Assembly (NCBI GenBank): GCA_035552775.1
Contig: DASZKW010000061.1
Location: 3,985 to 67,984 of the forward strand
DNA: 64,000 bases
Direction: 5' to 3'
Source of the DNA: DASZKW01 sp035552775
GTDB taxonomy: Bacteria > Actinomycetota > Acidimicrobiia > Acidimicrobiales > Palsa-688
Shown here: positions 26,041 through 32,366 of the stretch, in pieces
Layout: each line of letters begins with the position of its first letter
Position numbering within the stretch: position 1 is the first letter of the stretch
Made by a program: the position numbers and the translations under genes
Notes under the pieces: generated by a model
What the model was told of the DNA's origin: nothing
Databases searched by the model: none
The model's input: the letters and a program-made list of their open reading frames with translations, nothing else

Positions 26041-26732
26041 TCGTGCCAGCCGGGGGGGCGCTCGGCGACGACACGGGCGGGACAGCCGACGACTGTCGTG
26101 TTGGGCGCCGCGTCTACGATTACCACCGCGCCGGCGCCGACGACCGACCACTCCCCGACGGCGCGCCCCTGCACCACCGAAGCACCGATCCCGACGTCCG
26201 CGCCTTCGCCCAGGCGCACCGCCCCCGCCAGGTGGGCACCGGGGGCGACGGTCGCGAAGTCGCGGAGGCGGGCGTTGTGGCTGACCGTGGCGCCGGCGTT
26301 GACGATGGCGAAGCGCCCGATCCTGACATCGGCGGTCAGGGTGGCGTGGGCGGCGACCACCGTCCCCTCACCCAGATCGGCTCCCTCGCCCACGTAGGCG
26401 GCGGGGTGTACGAGCACGGGTGACGGTGGCCGACCCCTGGAGCTGGCGCCGGCCGTCGCGGCCAGCGCCATGGCGGCGCGGCGGCGGGCGGCGGGGGCCC
26501 CCAGCGCCACCGACACCGCTACGGTCCGGGTGGCCAACCAGTCGAAGCCGCCGAGCACGGGCAAGCCGAATACCTCGGTGCCGTGCAGGGCGGCGTCGTC
26601 ATCCACGAAGCCGATCAGGTTCCAGACGGGGCCGCCGGCACGTGGGCAGTGGACGAGATCGACGATCTCCTGGCCCATGCCGCCCGCCCCGTAGACGACC
26701 AGGTCACAGGCCACCGGCGGGCTCGACGGCAC
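26037..26732 (-). CDS. pglD: PglD-like sugar N-acetyltransferase
   Basis: A 231-residue protein with the two-part NeuD/PglD layout. The N-terminal Rossmann-like part begins LVVYGAGGMGQEIVDLV and has LIGFVDDDAAL. The C-terminal left-handed beta-helix has repeated I/V-G-x-x-A units (LVHPAAYVGEGADLGEG, IGRFAIVNAGATVSHNARL). His152 in ATVSHNARLRDF lines up with the catalytic base of PglD. It would acetylate the 4-amino group of the PglE product to give UDP-di-N-acetylbacillosamine. It overlaps pglF by 29 bp and pglE by 4 bp, indicating tight coupling. Confidence 0.88.
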   Translation of the reverse strand: MPSSPPVACDLVVYGAGGMGQEIVDLVHCPRAGGPVWNLIGFVDDDAALHGTEVFGLPVLGGFDWLATRTVAVSVALGAPAARRRAAMALAATAGASSRGRPPSPVLVHPAAYVGEGADLGEGTVVAAHATLTADVRIGRFAIVNAGATVSHNARLRDFATVAPGAHLAGAVRLGEGADVGIGASVVQGRAVGEWSVVGAGAVVIVDAAPNTTVVGCPARVVAERPPGWHE

Positions 26733-28686
26733 GGGTCAGGTCGATCAGGGCGGGGACGGCGCCTTCGGAGTAGGCGTCGTGCCGCCAGTCGAGGGGGATG
26801 CGGCACAGGCTGGCGAGGCGGTTCTTGGTGGAGGCCGGGGAGTGGACGTGGCCGAGGCCGGCGAGGTCTTCGGGGTGCAGCGGTGGCACGCGTACGTGGG
26901 AGATCAGGGGATGGGCGCGGCGCTCGCCCTCCTCGCCGTCGTCGAAGAGCTGCTCGTGCAGTTTCTCCCCCGGCCGCAGGCCCGTGTAGACGATGTCGAT
27001 GGGACGGCGCGAGGCAAGCACCATCCTCTCCGCCACCTCGGCGATCCTGACAGGGACGCCCATGTCGAGCACCAGCACCTCGCCGTCGCGGCCCACGGCG
27101 CCGGCCTGCACCACCAGCTCCACCGCCTCCTCTACGGTCATGAAGTAGCGGGTCACGTCGGGATGGGTGACGGTGACGGGGCCGCCGGCCGCGATCTGGG
27201 CCTGGAACGTGGTCAGCACCGAACCCCGGCTGCCGAGGACGTTGCCGAAGCGCACGCTCAGGTAGCTGCCGCACGCCCGCTCCGCGGTCCCCGCTGTCAG
27301 CCGCTCCCCGAGGCGTTTGGTGTAGCCGAGGACGCTGGTCGGGTTGGCCGCCTTGTCGGTCGAGATGTTCACGAAGCGTTCCACGCCGTGGGCGGCGCAG
27401 GCGGCGAGCACGTTGTTGGTGCCCTCGACGTTGGTCTTGACCGCCTCGGTTGGCCACATCTCGAGCAGGGGCAGGTGCTTGAGGGCGGCGGCGTGGAACA
27501 CCACCTCGGGGCGGTGCTCGGCGAACACCGCGCCCACGGCTGCGGCGTCACGGATGTCGCACACGGCGAGGGCCCGATCGTCGAGCAGGGCGCGCCCCTC
27601 GATGGACAGCTGGACCTGGTGGAGGCCCGACTCGTCCCGGTCGACCATCACGAGCCTCTCGGGGGCGTGGCGGTGGATCTGGCGGCAGAGCTCCGAGCCG
27701 ATGGAGCCACCGGCGCCGGTGACCAGGACCCGCCGGCCTGTCAGGTAGCCGGCGATCAGGTCGACCTCGGTGTCGACGACCCGGCGCCCGAGCAGGTCGG
27801 CATGGGTGACGGGCCGGATGTCGTCTGCGCTCACCGACGATGCCAGCATCTGCGACAGCGTCGGGAGGACCTTGGCCGTCAGCCCGGCGGCGATGGCCAG
27901 GTCGGAGATGTCACGCACGAGCTGGGAGCCGGCGCTCGGTATGGCGATGATGACGGTGTCGGCGCCGTGGCGGGCGGCGGTGTCGGCCAGGTCGTGGCGC
28001 GTCCCGCTGACCTTGAGCCGGCGCAGGCGCAGGTTGGCCTTGGCGGGGTCGTCGTCGAGGATGGCCACGGGCACGTAGCTGCTGGCAGGGTCGGCGAGCA
28101 GGGCGTCCACCACCTGGGCGCCGGCGTCGCCGGCACCGAAGATGACGGCCCGCTCGGCCAGGTCGGCGGGCTGGCGGTGCCGTTCCCAGTTGAGCCGCCA
28201 ACCCACCCGGAGGCCGGCGGCGGCCACGAGGGCCAGGGCCCCGCCGCCGATGGTGGCGCTGGCCGGCACCACGTGCTGGGAGGGGACGAGGTTCACCGCC
28301 GTCACTCCGACGGTGACGACGAGGACGGTCTGGGCCAGGGCCAGGACCTCCTCGAAGCTGCCGACCCGCCAGCGGGCCCGGTACAGCTGGGTGATCGTCC
28401 CGAATGCAATCTGGGTGACGACGGCCATGGCCACGATGACAAACAGCCGTGGGGTCAGGGACTGGCGGGCGCCGAACTGGTAGCGCAGCATATTGGCACC
28501 GGTGATGCAGACGACCCAGATGGCGGCGTCGGCGACACCCAAAAGTGCCTGGCGGTGTGGGATGACCGCCCAGTAGCCCCGGGGAACACGGCTCCGGCCA
28601 GCGCCTCGCCCGCTGGTGCCCCCCCAGCGACCCGCCCGGTCGACTTCGAGCGGGCTGTCGACTGCTGTACTGCCCCTCAGTTCCAC
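26704..28686 (-). CDS. pglF: PglF-like UDP-GlcNAc 4,6-dehydratase, membrane-bound
   Basis: A 660-residue protein with four N-terminal TM helices (about 48-66, 81-99, 113-133, 145-162). A first nucleotide-binding domain has VIFGAGDAGAQVV (181-193). The SDR dehydratase domain has TGAGGSIGSELCRQI (323-337), VFHAAALKHLPLLE, NISTDKAANPTSVLGYTK and RFGNVLGSRGSV. Thr-Asp-Lys in NISTDKA replaces the usual Tyr-centred site, as in PglF/FlaA1/CapD dehydratases. It would catalyse the first step to bacillosamine. GTG start. It heads the pglF-D-E-C operon and is preceded by a 242-bp leader region. Confidence 0.92.
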   Translation of the reverse strand: MELRGSTAVDSPLEVDRAGRWGGTSGRGAGRSRVPRGYWAVIPHRQALLGVADAAIWVVCITGANMLRYQFGARQSLTPRLFVIVAMAVVTQIAFGTITQLYRARWRVGSFEEVLALAQTVLVVTVGVTAVNLVPSQHVVPASATIGGGALALVAAAGLRVGWRLNWERHRQPADLAERAVIFGAGDAGAQVVDALLADPASSYVPVAILDDDPAKANLRLRRLKVSGTRHDLADTAARHGADTVIIAIPSAGSQLVRDISDLAIAAGLTAKVLPTLSQMLASSVSADDIRPVTHADLLGRRVVDTEVDLIAGYLTGRRVLVTGAGGSIGSELCRQIHRHAPERLVMVDRDESGLHQVQLSIEGRALLDDRALAVCDIRDAAAVGAVFAEHRPEVVFHAAALKHLPLLEMWPTEAVKTNVEGTNNVLAACAAHGVERFVNISTDKAANPTSVLGYTKRLGERLTAGTAERACGSYLSVRFGNVLGSRGSVLTTFQAQIAAGGPVTVTHPDVTRYFMTVEEAVELVVQAGAVGRDGEVLVLDMGVPVRIAEVAERMVLASRRPIDIVYTGLRPGEKLHEQLFDDGEEGERRAHPLISHVRVPPLHPEDLAGLGHVHSPASTKNRLASLCRIPLDWRHDAYSEGAVPALIDLTRAVEPAGGL

Positions 28687-28794
28687 CCCTGCCCCCTGCT
28701 GTGCCTAGTTACCGCCCTTGACCACAGACAGTAGCGGACTCCAGGACCGAGCGAAAGTCAAAGTTCTCACATTTGCGCCGTAACCCGCAGTTCC

Positions 28795-28854
28795 CGGCAA
28801 GGTCAGAAGACGAGAACCGCTTGCCGCTCAACTGAAACAGCCTCTCCGGGCAAG
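28795..28854. promoter_or_regulatory. Mutually exclusive hairpins in the region upstream of pglF
   Basis: The segment CTTGCCG (28820-28826) can pair with CGGCAAG (28795-28801) over 7 bp, or with GGCAAG (28849-28854) over 6 bp. The two pairings exclude each other. It lies between the Tat-protein gene and pglF, in the 242-bp gene-free interval 28687-28928, on the transcript expected for pglF. A switch-like leader is possible, but no known riboswitch consensus was recognised. Confidence 0.25.
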
Positions 28855-28907
28855 ATCTCACGGGGATGAACCGTCCTACCACTCTAAGCGTTGGCCAGAC
28901 TACTTCT

Positions 28908-28923
28908 CCGGGTGGAAACCCGG
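28908..28923 (-). terminator. Hairpin just after the Tat-exported protein gene
   Basis: CCGGGT (28908-28913) and ACCCGG (28918-28923) form a perfect 6-bp stem with a 4-base loop. It lies five bases beyond the stop of the minus-strand gene ending at 28929. There is no T-run, so it is at best an intrinsic terminator of the weak actinobacterial kind or an mRNA-end stabiliser. Confidence 0.45.
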
Positions 28924-28928
28924 CCTGA

Positions 28929-29498
28929 TCAGCCGCAGGTGGCGTAGGTGCAGCCCTGCGAGGACTCCATGGTGGCGCACGAGCCCGTCACGCTGTTCGC
29001 CCCGGCGCAGAAGCCGACGAGGATCTGCACGCCGGGCTGGGCCGCTGACACGGTGCCGTTGCTGACGGTCAGGTATTGACCGCAGGTCGTACTATCGACG
29101 TATGTCGGGCTGGTCGTCGATGCCTCCGCAGCCGAGCAACTCACGGTGCTGGTCGTGATGGCCGTGGAGGTGCCGGATGAGCCGCTGAAGGTGTGGAGGT
29201 AGTAGTAGACCCCCCCGCATTGGACGCAGAAATCTCCCTGATTGTTGGCGTTCTGCTGGCCGCAGCCCGACGAATTTATGCCTGTGAAGTAAGTGGTGGT
29301 CACGCCGTTGACCGTGTTGGTGAACACGACGAAGACGTACGACGCGTTGAAACTCCCCGTGGACGTGCACGAGTGCGACCCGGCGGCGGCGCGCGAGGTC
29401 ACGCTCTCGATGACAGGGGCCGACCACAAGATGGCGCCGGCCACGGCGCCCTTCTTGATCACGTCCCGCCTGCTGATGTGGTGTTCGGTCAGGCCCAT
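28929..29498 (-). CDS. Tat-exported, cysteine-rich protein of unknown function
   Basis: A 189-residue protein with a twin-arginine signal: SRRDVIKKGAVAG (9-21), a hydrophobic stretch and a probable cleavage site after SRAAA (about residue 39). The mature part is Ser/Thr/Gly-rich and has ten cysteines, ending in CTYATCG. The even number and spacing suggest disulfides or metal binding formed in the cytoplasm before Tat export. The fold is not recognised. A strong promoter lies upstream (29545-29573) and GAGGGGG (29504-29510) precedes the ATG. It is not obviously part of the pgl operon, since a hairpin separates them. Confidence 0.75.
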   Translation of the reverse strand: MGLTEHHISRRDVIKKGAVAGAILWSAPVIESVTSRAAAGSHSCTSTGSFNASYVFVVFTNTVNGVTTTYFTGINSSGCGQQNANNQGDFCVQCGGVYYYLHTFSGSSGTSTAITTSTVSCSAAEASTTSPTYVDSTTCGQYLTVSNGTVSAAQPGVQILVGFCAGANSVTGSCATMESSQGCTYATCG

Positions 29499-29544
29499 GG
29501 TGCCCCCTCTAAGGTCGCCGATCTAGCGTGGCTGCCGCCAACTG

Positions 29545-29573
29545 ATTATACCAGCGTTTCGCGCTCTACGTAA
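29545..29573 (-). promoter_or_regulatory. Promoter for the Tat-exported protein gene
   Basis: On the minus strand, -35 TTACGT (29573-29568), a 17-bp spacer and a perfect -10 TATAAT (29550-29545). Transcription would start near 29538, leaving a leader of about 40 bases with a strong ribosome site before the ATG at 29498. This is the best sigma70-like promoter in the window. Confidence 0.7.
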
Positions 29574-29621
29574 CACCCGATCCAGCTCAAGTCGGGGACG
29601 CCGGCCGTCGACACTGAACAG

Positions 29622-30851
29622 ATGCTCCCGGCACCGGACACCAGACAGGGGCTGGCCGTAGGCGGGGTAACGCCTTCTGGCCGGCGCTGGCGCCTTGCGC
29701 GGCGCGGGTGGCGACGGACTGCGGAGACGCCTGGCGCGCCCAGCAGTGGCCGCGGAGCGTGGCGGTTGGTGGGCACAGCGGCGGCAAGTGCGCTCGTGGC
29801 GGGCGCCGTCATCATCTCGGGCGGGATCGGGGCGGTGGTGGCTGCCGCCTCGGCGCCGGCAGTGGCGTCAGCCGACGAGTCGCCCTCGCCGTACTACGTG
29901 GCCAGCCCGACCGGCGCGGTGTGGCCCCTCGGCGGGGCGATCGACCACGGGTCCATGGCCGGCCGCCCCCTCAACGGTGCCATAGTGGGGATCACCCTCA
30001 CGCCCGATCACGGCGGCTACTGGCTGGTGGGCAGCGACGGTGGCATCTTCAGCTTCGGCGACGCCCGCTTCTACGGCTCGACGGGCTCGGAGCGGCTCAA
30101 CCGCCCCGTCATCGGCATGGCCTCCACCCCCGACGGGCGCGGCTACTGGCTCTACGCCGGCGACGGCGGCGTGTTCACCTTCGGTGACGCCGGCTTCCAC
30201 GGGTCGACCGGCGGCGAACGCCTCAACCAGCCCATCGTCTCGATGGCGCCGACCGGTGACGGGCGGGGCTACTGGGAGGTGGCGGCCGACGGCGGGGTGT
30301 TCAACTTCGGTGACGCCGGGTTCTCCGGGTCGCTCGGGGGCCGGGCGCTCGGCCAGTCGGTGTCGAGGATCGTCCCGGCCGCCGGGGGCGGCTACTGGGA
30401 GGTCGCCCACGACGGAGACGTGTACCCGTTCGGCTCCGCCACCAGCCAGCGCCCGCCTGTCATCGCCCTGCTCCACACCATCGAGGGGCCCGGCGACGTG
30501 GCCATGGAGTGGGCCATGGCCCAGCTCGGCAAGCCCTACCAGTGGGGCGGCGCCGGGCCGGCCAGCTTCGACTGCTCGGGCCTGGTGATGCGGGCGTGGC
30601 AGGACGCCGGCGTGGCCATCCCCCGCGTCGCCGCCGATCAGTACAACTTCGGGGCCCACGTGACCATCGCCCAGCTCCGCATCGGGGATCTGGTCTACTG
30701 GGCCAGCAACCCGTCCGACCCCGCGACCATCGAGCACGTCGCCATGTACATCGGCGGCGGCCACATGGTCAACGCCCCCTACACCGGGACGGTGGTGAGG
30801 ACCGACTGGATCGGCGGGCCCGGTTTCGTGAACCTCGGAAGCCGTCCCTGA
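29622..30851 (+). CDS. Secreted NlpC/P60 peptidase with surface repeats
   Basis: A 409-residue protein. A hydrophobic export segment lies at about 50-85 (ends ASAPAVASA). Four repeat units of about 42 residues follow (core GYWLVGSDGGIFSFGDARF at 133-151, then at about 175, 217 and 258, the last degenerate). The C-terminal NlpC/P60 domain (about 290-409) has catalytic Cys318 in SFDCSGLVMRAW, His372 in EHVAMYIGG and His381. It would cleave peptidoglycan stem peptides at the cell surface, with the repeats as a binding or spacer module. The ATG at 29622 is not certain; the export segment would survive a later start. Confidence 0.86.
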   Translation: MLPAPDTRQGLAVGGVTPSGRRWRLARRGWRRTAETPGAPSSGRGAWRLVGTAAASALVAGAVIISGGIGAVVAAASAPAVASADESPSPYYVASPTGAVWPLGGAIDHGSMAGRPLNGAIVGITLTPDHGGYWLVGSDGGIFSFGDARFYGSTGSERLNRPVIGMASTPDGRGYWLYAGDGGVFTFGDAGFHGSTGGERLNQPIVSMAPTGDGRGYWEVAADGGVFNFGDAGFSGSLGGRALGQSVSRIVPAAGGGYWEVAHDGDVYPFGSATSQRPPVIALLHTIEGPGDVAMEWAMAQLGKPYQWGGAGPASFDCSGLVMRAWQDAGVAIPRVAADQYNFGAHVTIAQLRIGDLVYWASNPSDPATIEHVAMYIGGGHMVNAPYTGTVVRTDWIGGPGFVNLGSRP

Positions 30852-30859
30852 CGCAAACG

Positions 30860-30926
30860 ACTCGGGCGCCCAGACTCGGGACGCCCAGACTCGGGACGCC
30901 CAGACTCGGGCGCCCAGACTCGGCGC
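30860..30926. repeat. Short tandem repeat, 14/15-bp units
   Basis: Four full units of ACTCGGG(A)CGCCCAG plus a partial fifth. Units 1 and 4 are 14 bp and lack the A (30860-30873, 30904-30917); units 2 and 3 are 15 bp (30874-30903). The array fills the gap between two converging genes (80 bp). A second, unrelated array with the same 14/15-bp pattern is at 36265-36351. Confidence 0.85.
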
Positions 30927-30931
30927 GGCGC

Positions 30932-32065
30932 TCAGCCGGCGGGCAGGTGCTCCGAGGCGCTGGACCACGCCTCGCCGGCGCGCTTGGCCCCCACCGACAG
31001 CAGCTCGCCGGCGCGCTCGCCGCCGGTGGACAGCGCTTCGCCGGCCCACTCCGCGCCCGACGATAGGGCCTCGCTGACCACCGGAGCCGCCTTGGCCGCC
31101 GCCTTGCCGGCGGCCTTGCTCGCCTTGAGGGCGGCCTTGCTCGCCACCTCGTTGGCCTGGCGGGCCGCCTTCGCCCCGATCGGGGCGGCTTGGTCCCAGA
31201 CGTGGGCCGCCTTGGCCGGGATGTGGGCCTCCTTGCTTGCCTGCAAGAGCCGGGCCGCGCTGCGACCGACTGTCGCACCCGCTCCCGCCCCGGCCGTGGC
31301 TGCTGCGCCGGCCACCTTGCGCCCGGTGACGCCGGCCGCCTTGGCAGCCTTGCGCCCGGTGATGCCCGCGGCCTTGTTGGCCTTGGCCGCGGCCTTCGCC
31401 GCCTTGCGCCCTGCGATTCCCGCGGCCTTGTTCGCCTTGGCCGCCTTGCGCCCCGTGGTCCCCGCTGCCTTGGCCGCCGCCTTGTTGGCCTTGGCCGCGG
31501 CCTTCGCCGCCTTGGCACCCGACCGGCTGGTGGCCTTGCTCGCCCGCCCCTTCGCCGCCCCCGCCTTCGCTTTTGCCGAGCCGGCCTTGGCCCCCCCGAG
31601 CTGGCTGCCGACGGCTATGGCGCTGCCGGCCCGCTTGGCCGCCCGTCTCGCCCGCCACCCGACCGAGGGTGAGCCCTCGGTGTCCACCGCGGCGAGGACG
31701 AGGCCACCGAGCATCCCGAGGTTCTTCATGAAATGGACCTTCTGCTGGGACCGCTCGGCGGGGTCGTCGATCTCCCAGAAACGGTGGGCGGCGTAGGTCG
31801 TCGGGACCATGGAACCGATGAGCGCCAGGGCCGAAAGGCGGCGGAACTTCCCCAGGGCGAACATTGTCCCCGCCCCGAGCTGCACCCCGGCGTTGATCTT
31901 GACCAACAACTTGGTGTCGGTGGGCAGCCCCACCTTCTCCGCGATCTTGGGCGCGACGGGATCAGCGATGTCCACCCGGGGCCCGGGATCGCGCAAGGTG
32001 TTGACCCCCTCAGCCACGAAGATGGCGGAGATCATCGGTCGGGCCAGCCAGCGGGTCGCGCTCAT
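30932..32065 (-). CDS. DoxX-like membrane protein with histone-like Lys/Ala tail
   Basis: A 377-residue protein. Residues 1-130 resemble the DoxX family: MISAIFVAEGVNTLRDPG, VKINAGVQLGAGTMFALG, LSALALIGSMVPTTYAAHRF and FMKNLGMLGGLVLAAVD, with about four hydrophobic segments. From about 140 on, the chain is Ala/Lys/Gly-rich with many AAKAAAKANKA and GRKAAKA units, like histone H1 tails, and ends in Ser/Glu/Ala-rich helices. The tail is likely disordered, cationic, and could bind nucleic acid or polyanions. The ATG at 32065 sits right at the end of a -10 box (leaderless). Open frame to 32134 is not protein-like. Confidence 0.8.
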   Translation of the reverse strand: MSATRWLARPMISAIFVAEGVNTLRDPGPRVDIADPVAPKIAEKVGLPTDTKLLVKINAGVQLGAGTMFALGKFRRLSALALIGSMVPTTYAAHRFWEIDDPAERSQQKVHFMKNLGMLGGLVLAAVDTEGSPSVGWRARRAAKRAGSAIAVGSQLGGAKAGSAKAKAGAAKGRASKATSRSGAKAAKAAAKANKAAAKAAGTTGRKAAKANKAAGIAGRKAAKAAAKANKAAGITGRKAAKAAGVTGRKVAGAAATAGAGAGATVGRSAARLLQASKEAHIPAKAAHVWDQAAPIGAKAARQANEVASKAALKASKAAGKAAAKAAPVVSEALSSGAEWAGEALSTGGERAGELLSVGAKRAGEAWSSASEHLPAG

Positions 32066-32071
32066 GGGGCG

Positions 32072-32099
32072 GTTATACCCCCGCAAGTCTCCCCCCCAA
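32072..32099 (-). promoter_or_regulatory. Leaderless promoter for the DoxX-like gene
   Basis: On the minus strand, -35 TTGGGG (32099-32094), a 16-bp spacer and -10 TATAAC (32077-32072), then six bases to the ATG at 32065. The start point would coincide with the A of the ATG. Confidence 0.5.
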
Positions 32100-32140
32100 C
32101 GGCAGGTCACCGCCGCCCTACTGTGCAGAACCATGGGCTA

Positions 32141-32244
32141 TACAAAGGCCAGCGTTGCTACGTCGACAGTGCTGTCGCCGACTCGGACGGATAACCTGGA
32201 CCTTCGTTCCTCGGGGAGTCGACGTAGCAACGCTCGCCTTGGTA
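32141..32244. repeat. 104-bp element with 27-bp inverted repeats
   Basis: Arms 32141-32167 and 32218-32244 match at 25 of 27 positions, including a perfect 17-bp block (AGCGTTGCTACGTCGAC at 32151-32167 and its complement at 32218-32234). The spacer is 50 bp and holds a small nested hairpin (CGACAG at 32164-32169, CTGTCG at 32172-32177). No target-site duplication and no transposase are seen. It could be a MITE-like remnant or a large cis-acting RNA/DNA hairpin. It fills the middle of the roughly 300-bp gene-free stretch 32066-32366. Confidence 0.75.
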
Positions 32245-32330
32245 ACCCCGACAACTGCACACTTCGTCGGAGAACCCTTGGCCGGCGTGTGCCGACGGGA
32301 CCCGCTGGTTTTCTTTTCCCTCCCTGCCGC

Positions 32331-32350
32331 GAATAGGACTATTCCTATTC
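32331..32350. promoter_or_regulatory. Operator-like palindrome before the AAA ATPase gene
   Basis: GAATAGGA (32331-32338) and TCCTATTC (32343-32350) form a perfect 8-bp inverted repeat with a CTAT spacer. It overlaps the expected -35 region of the -10 box at 32356, so a bound protein would be expected to block or tune transcription. Confidence 0.6.
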
Positions 32351-32355
32351 CGGCC

Positions 32356-32361
32356 TATACT
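32356..32361 (+). promoter_or_regulatory. -10 box of a leaderless promoter for the AAA ATPase gene
   Basis: TATACT at 32356-32361 lies six bases before the ATG at 32367, with no ribosome site between. This geometry predicts a leaderless transcript. No good -35 hexamer is seen at 16-18 bp spacing; the position is taken by the palindrome. Confidence 0.5.
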
Positions 32362-32366
32362 TAGGT

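Noticed and set aside
24336..28686. Complete protein N-glycosylation locus
   Set aside because: No PglB-type oligosaccharyltransferase or PglK-type flippase is in the window, so only the bacillosamine and lipid-loading steps are supported.
26779..28734. A 651-codon plus-strand frame opposite pglF
   Set aside because: pglF on the other strand has full motif content; the mirror frame is Gly/His/Val-rich with no motif.
28740..28925. Cyclic-di-GMP or other known riboswitch before pglF
   Set aside because: Hairpins are present but no conserved core of a known class could be matched.
30860..30926. CRISPR array
   Set aside because: Units are 14-15 bp with no spacers and no cas genes; also for 36265-36351.
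29868..31658. A 596-codon minus-strand frame across the NlpC/P60 gene and DoxX tail
   Set aside because: Low-complexity Gly/Gln/Arg text that mirrors the repeats of real genes on the other frames.
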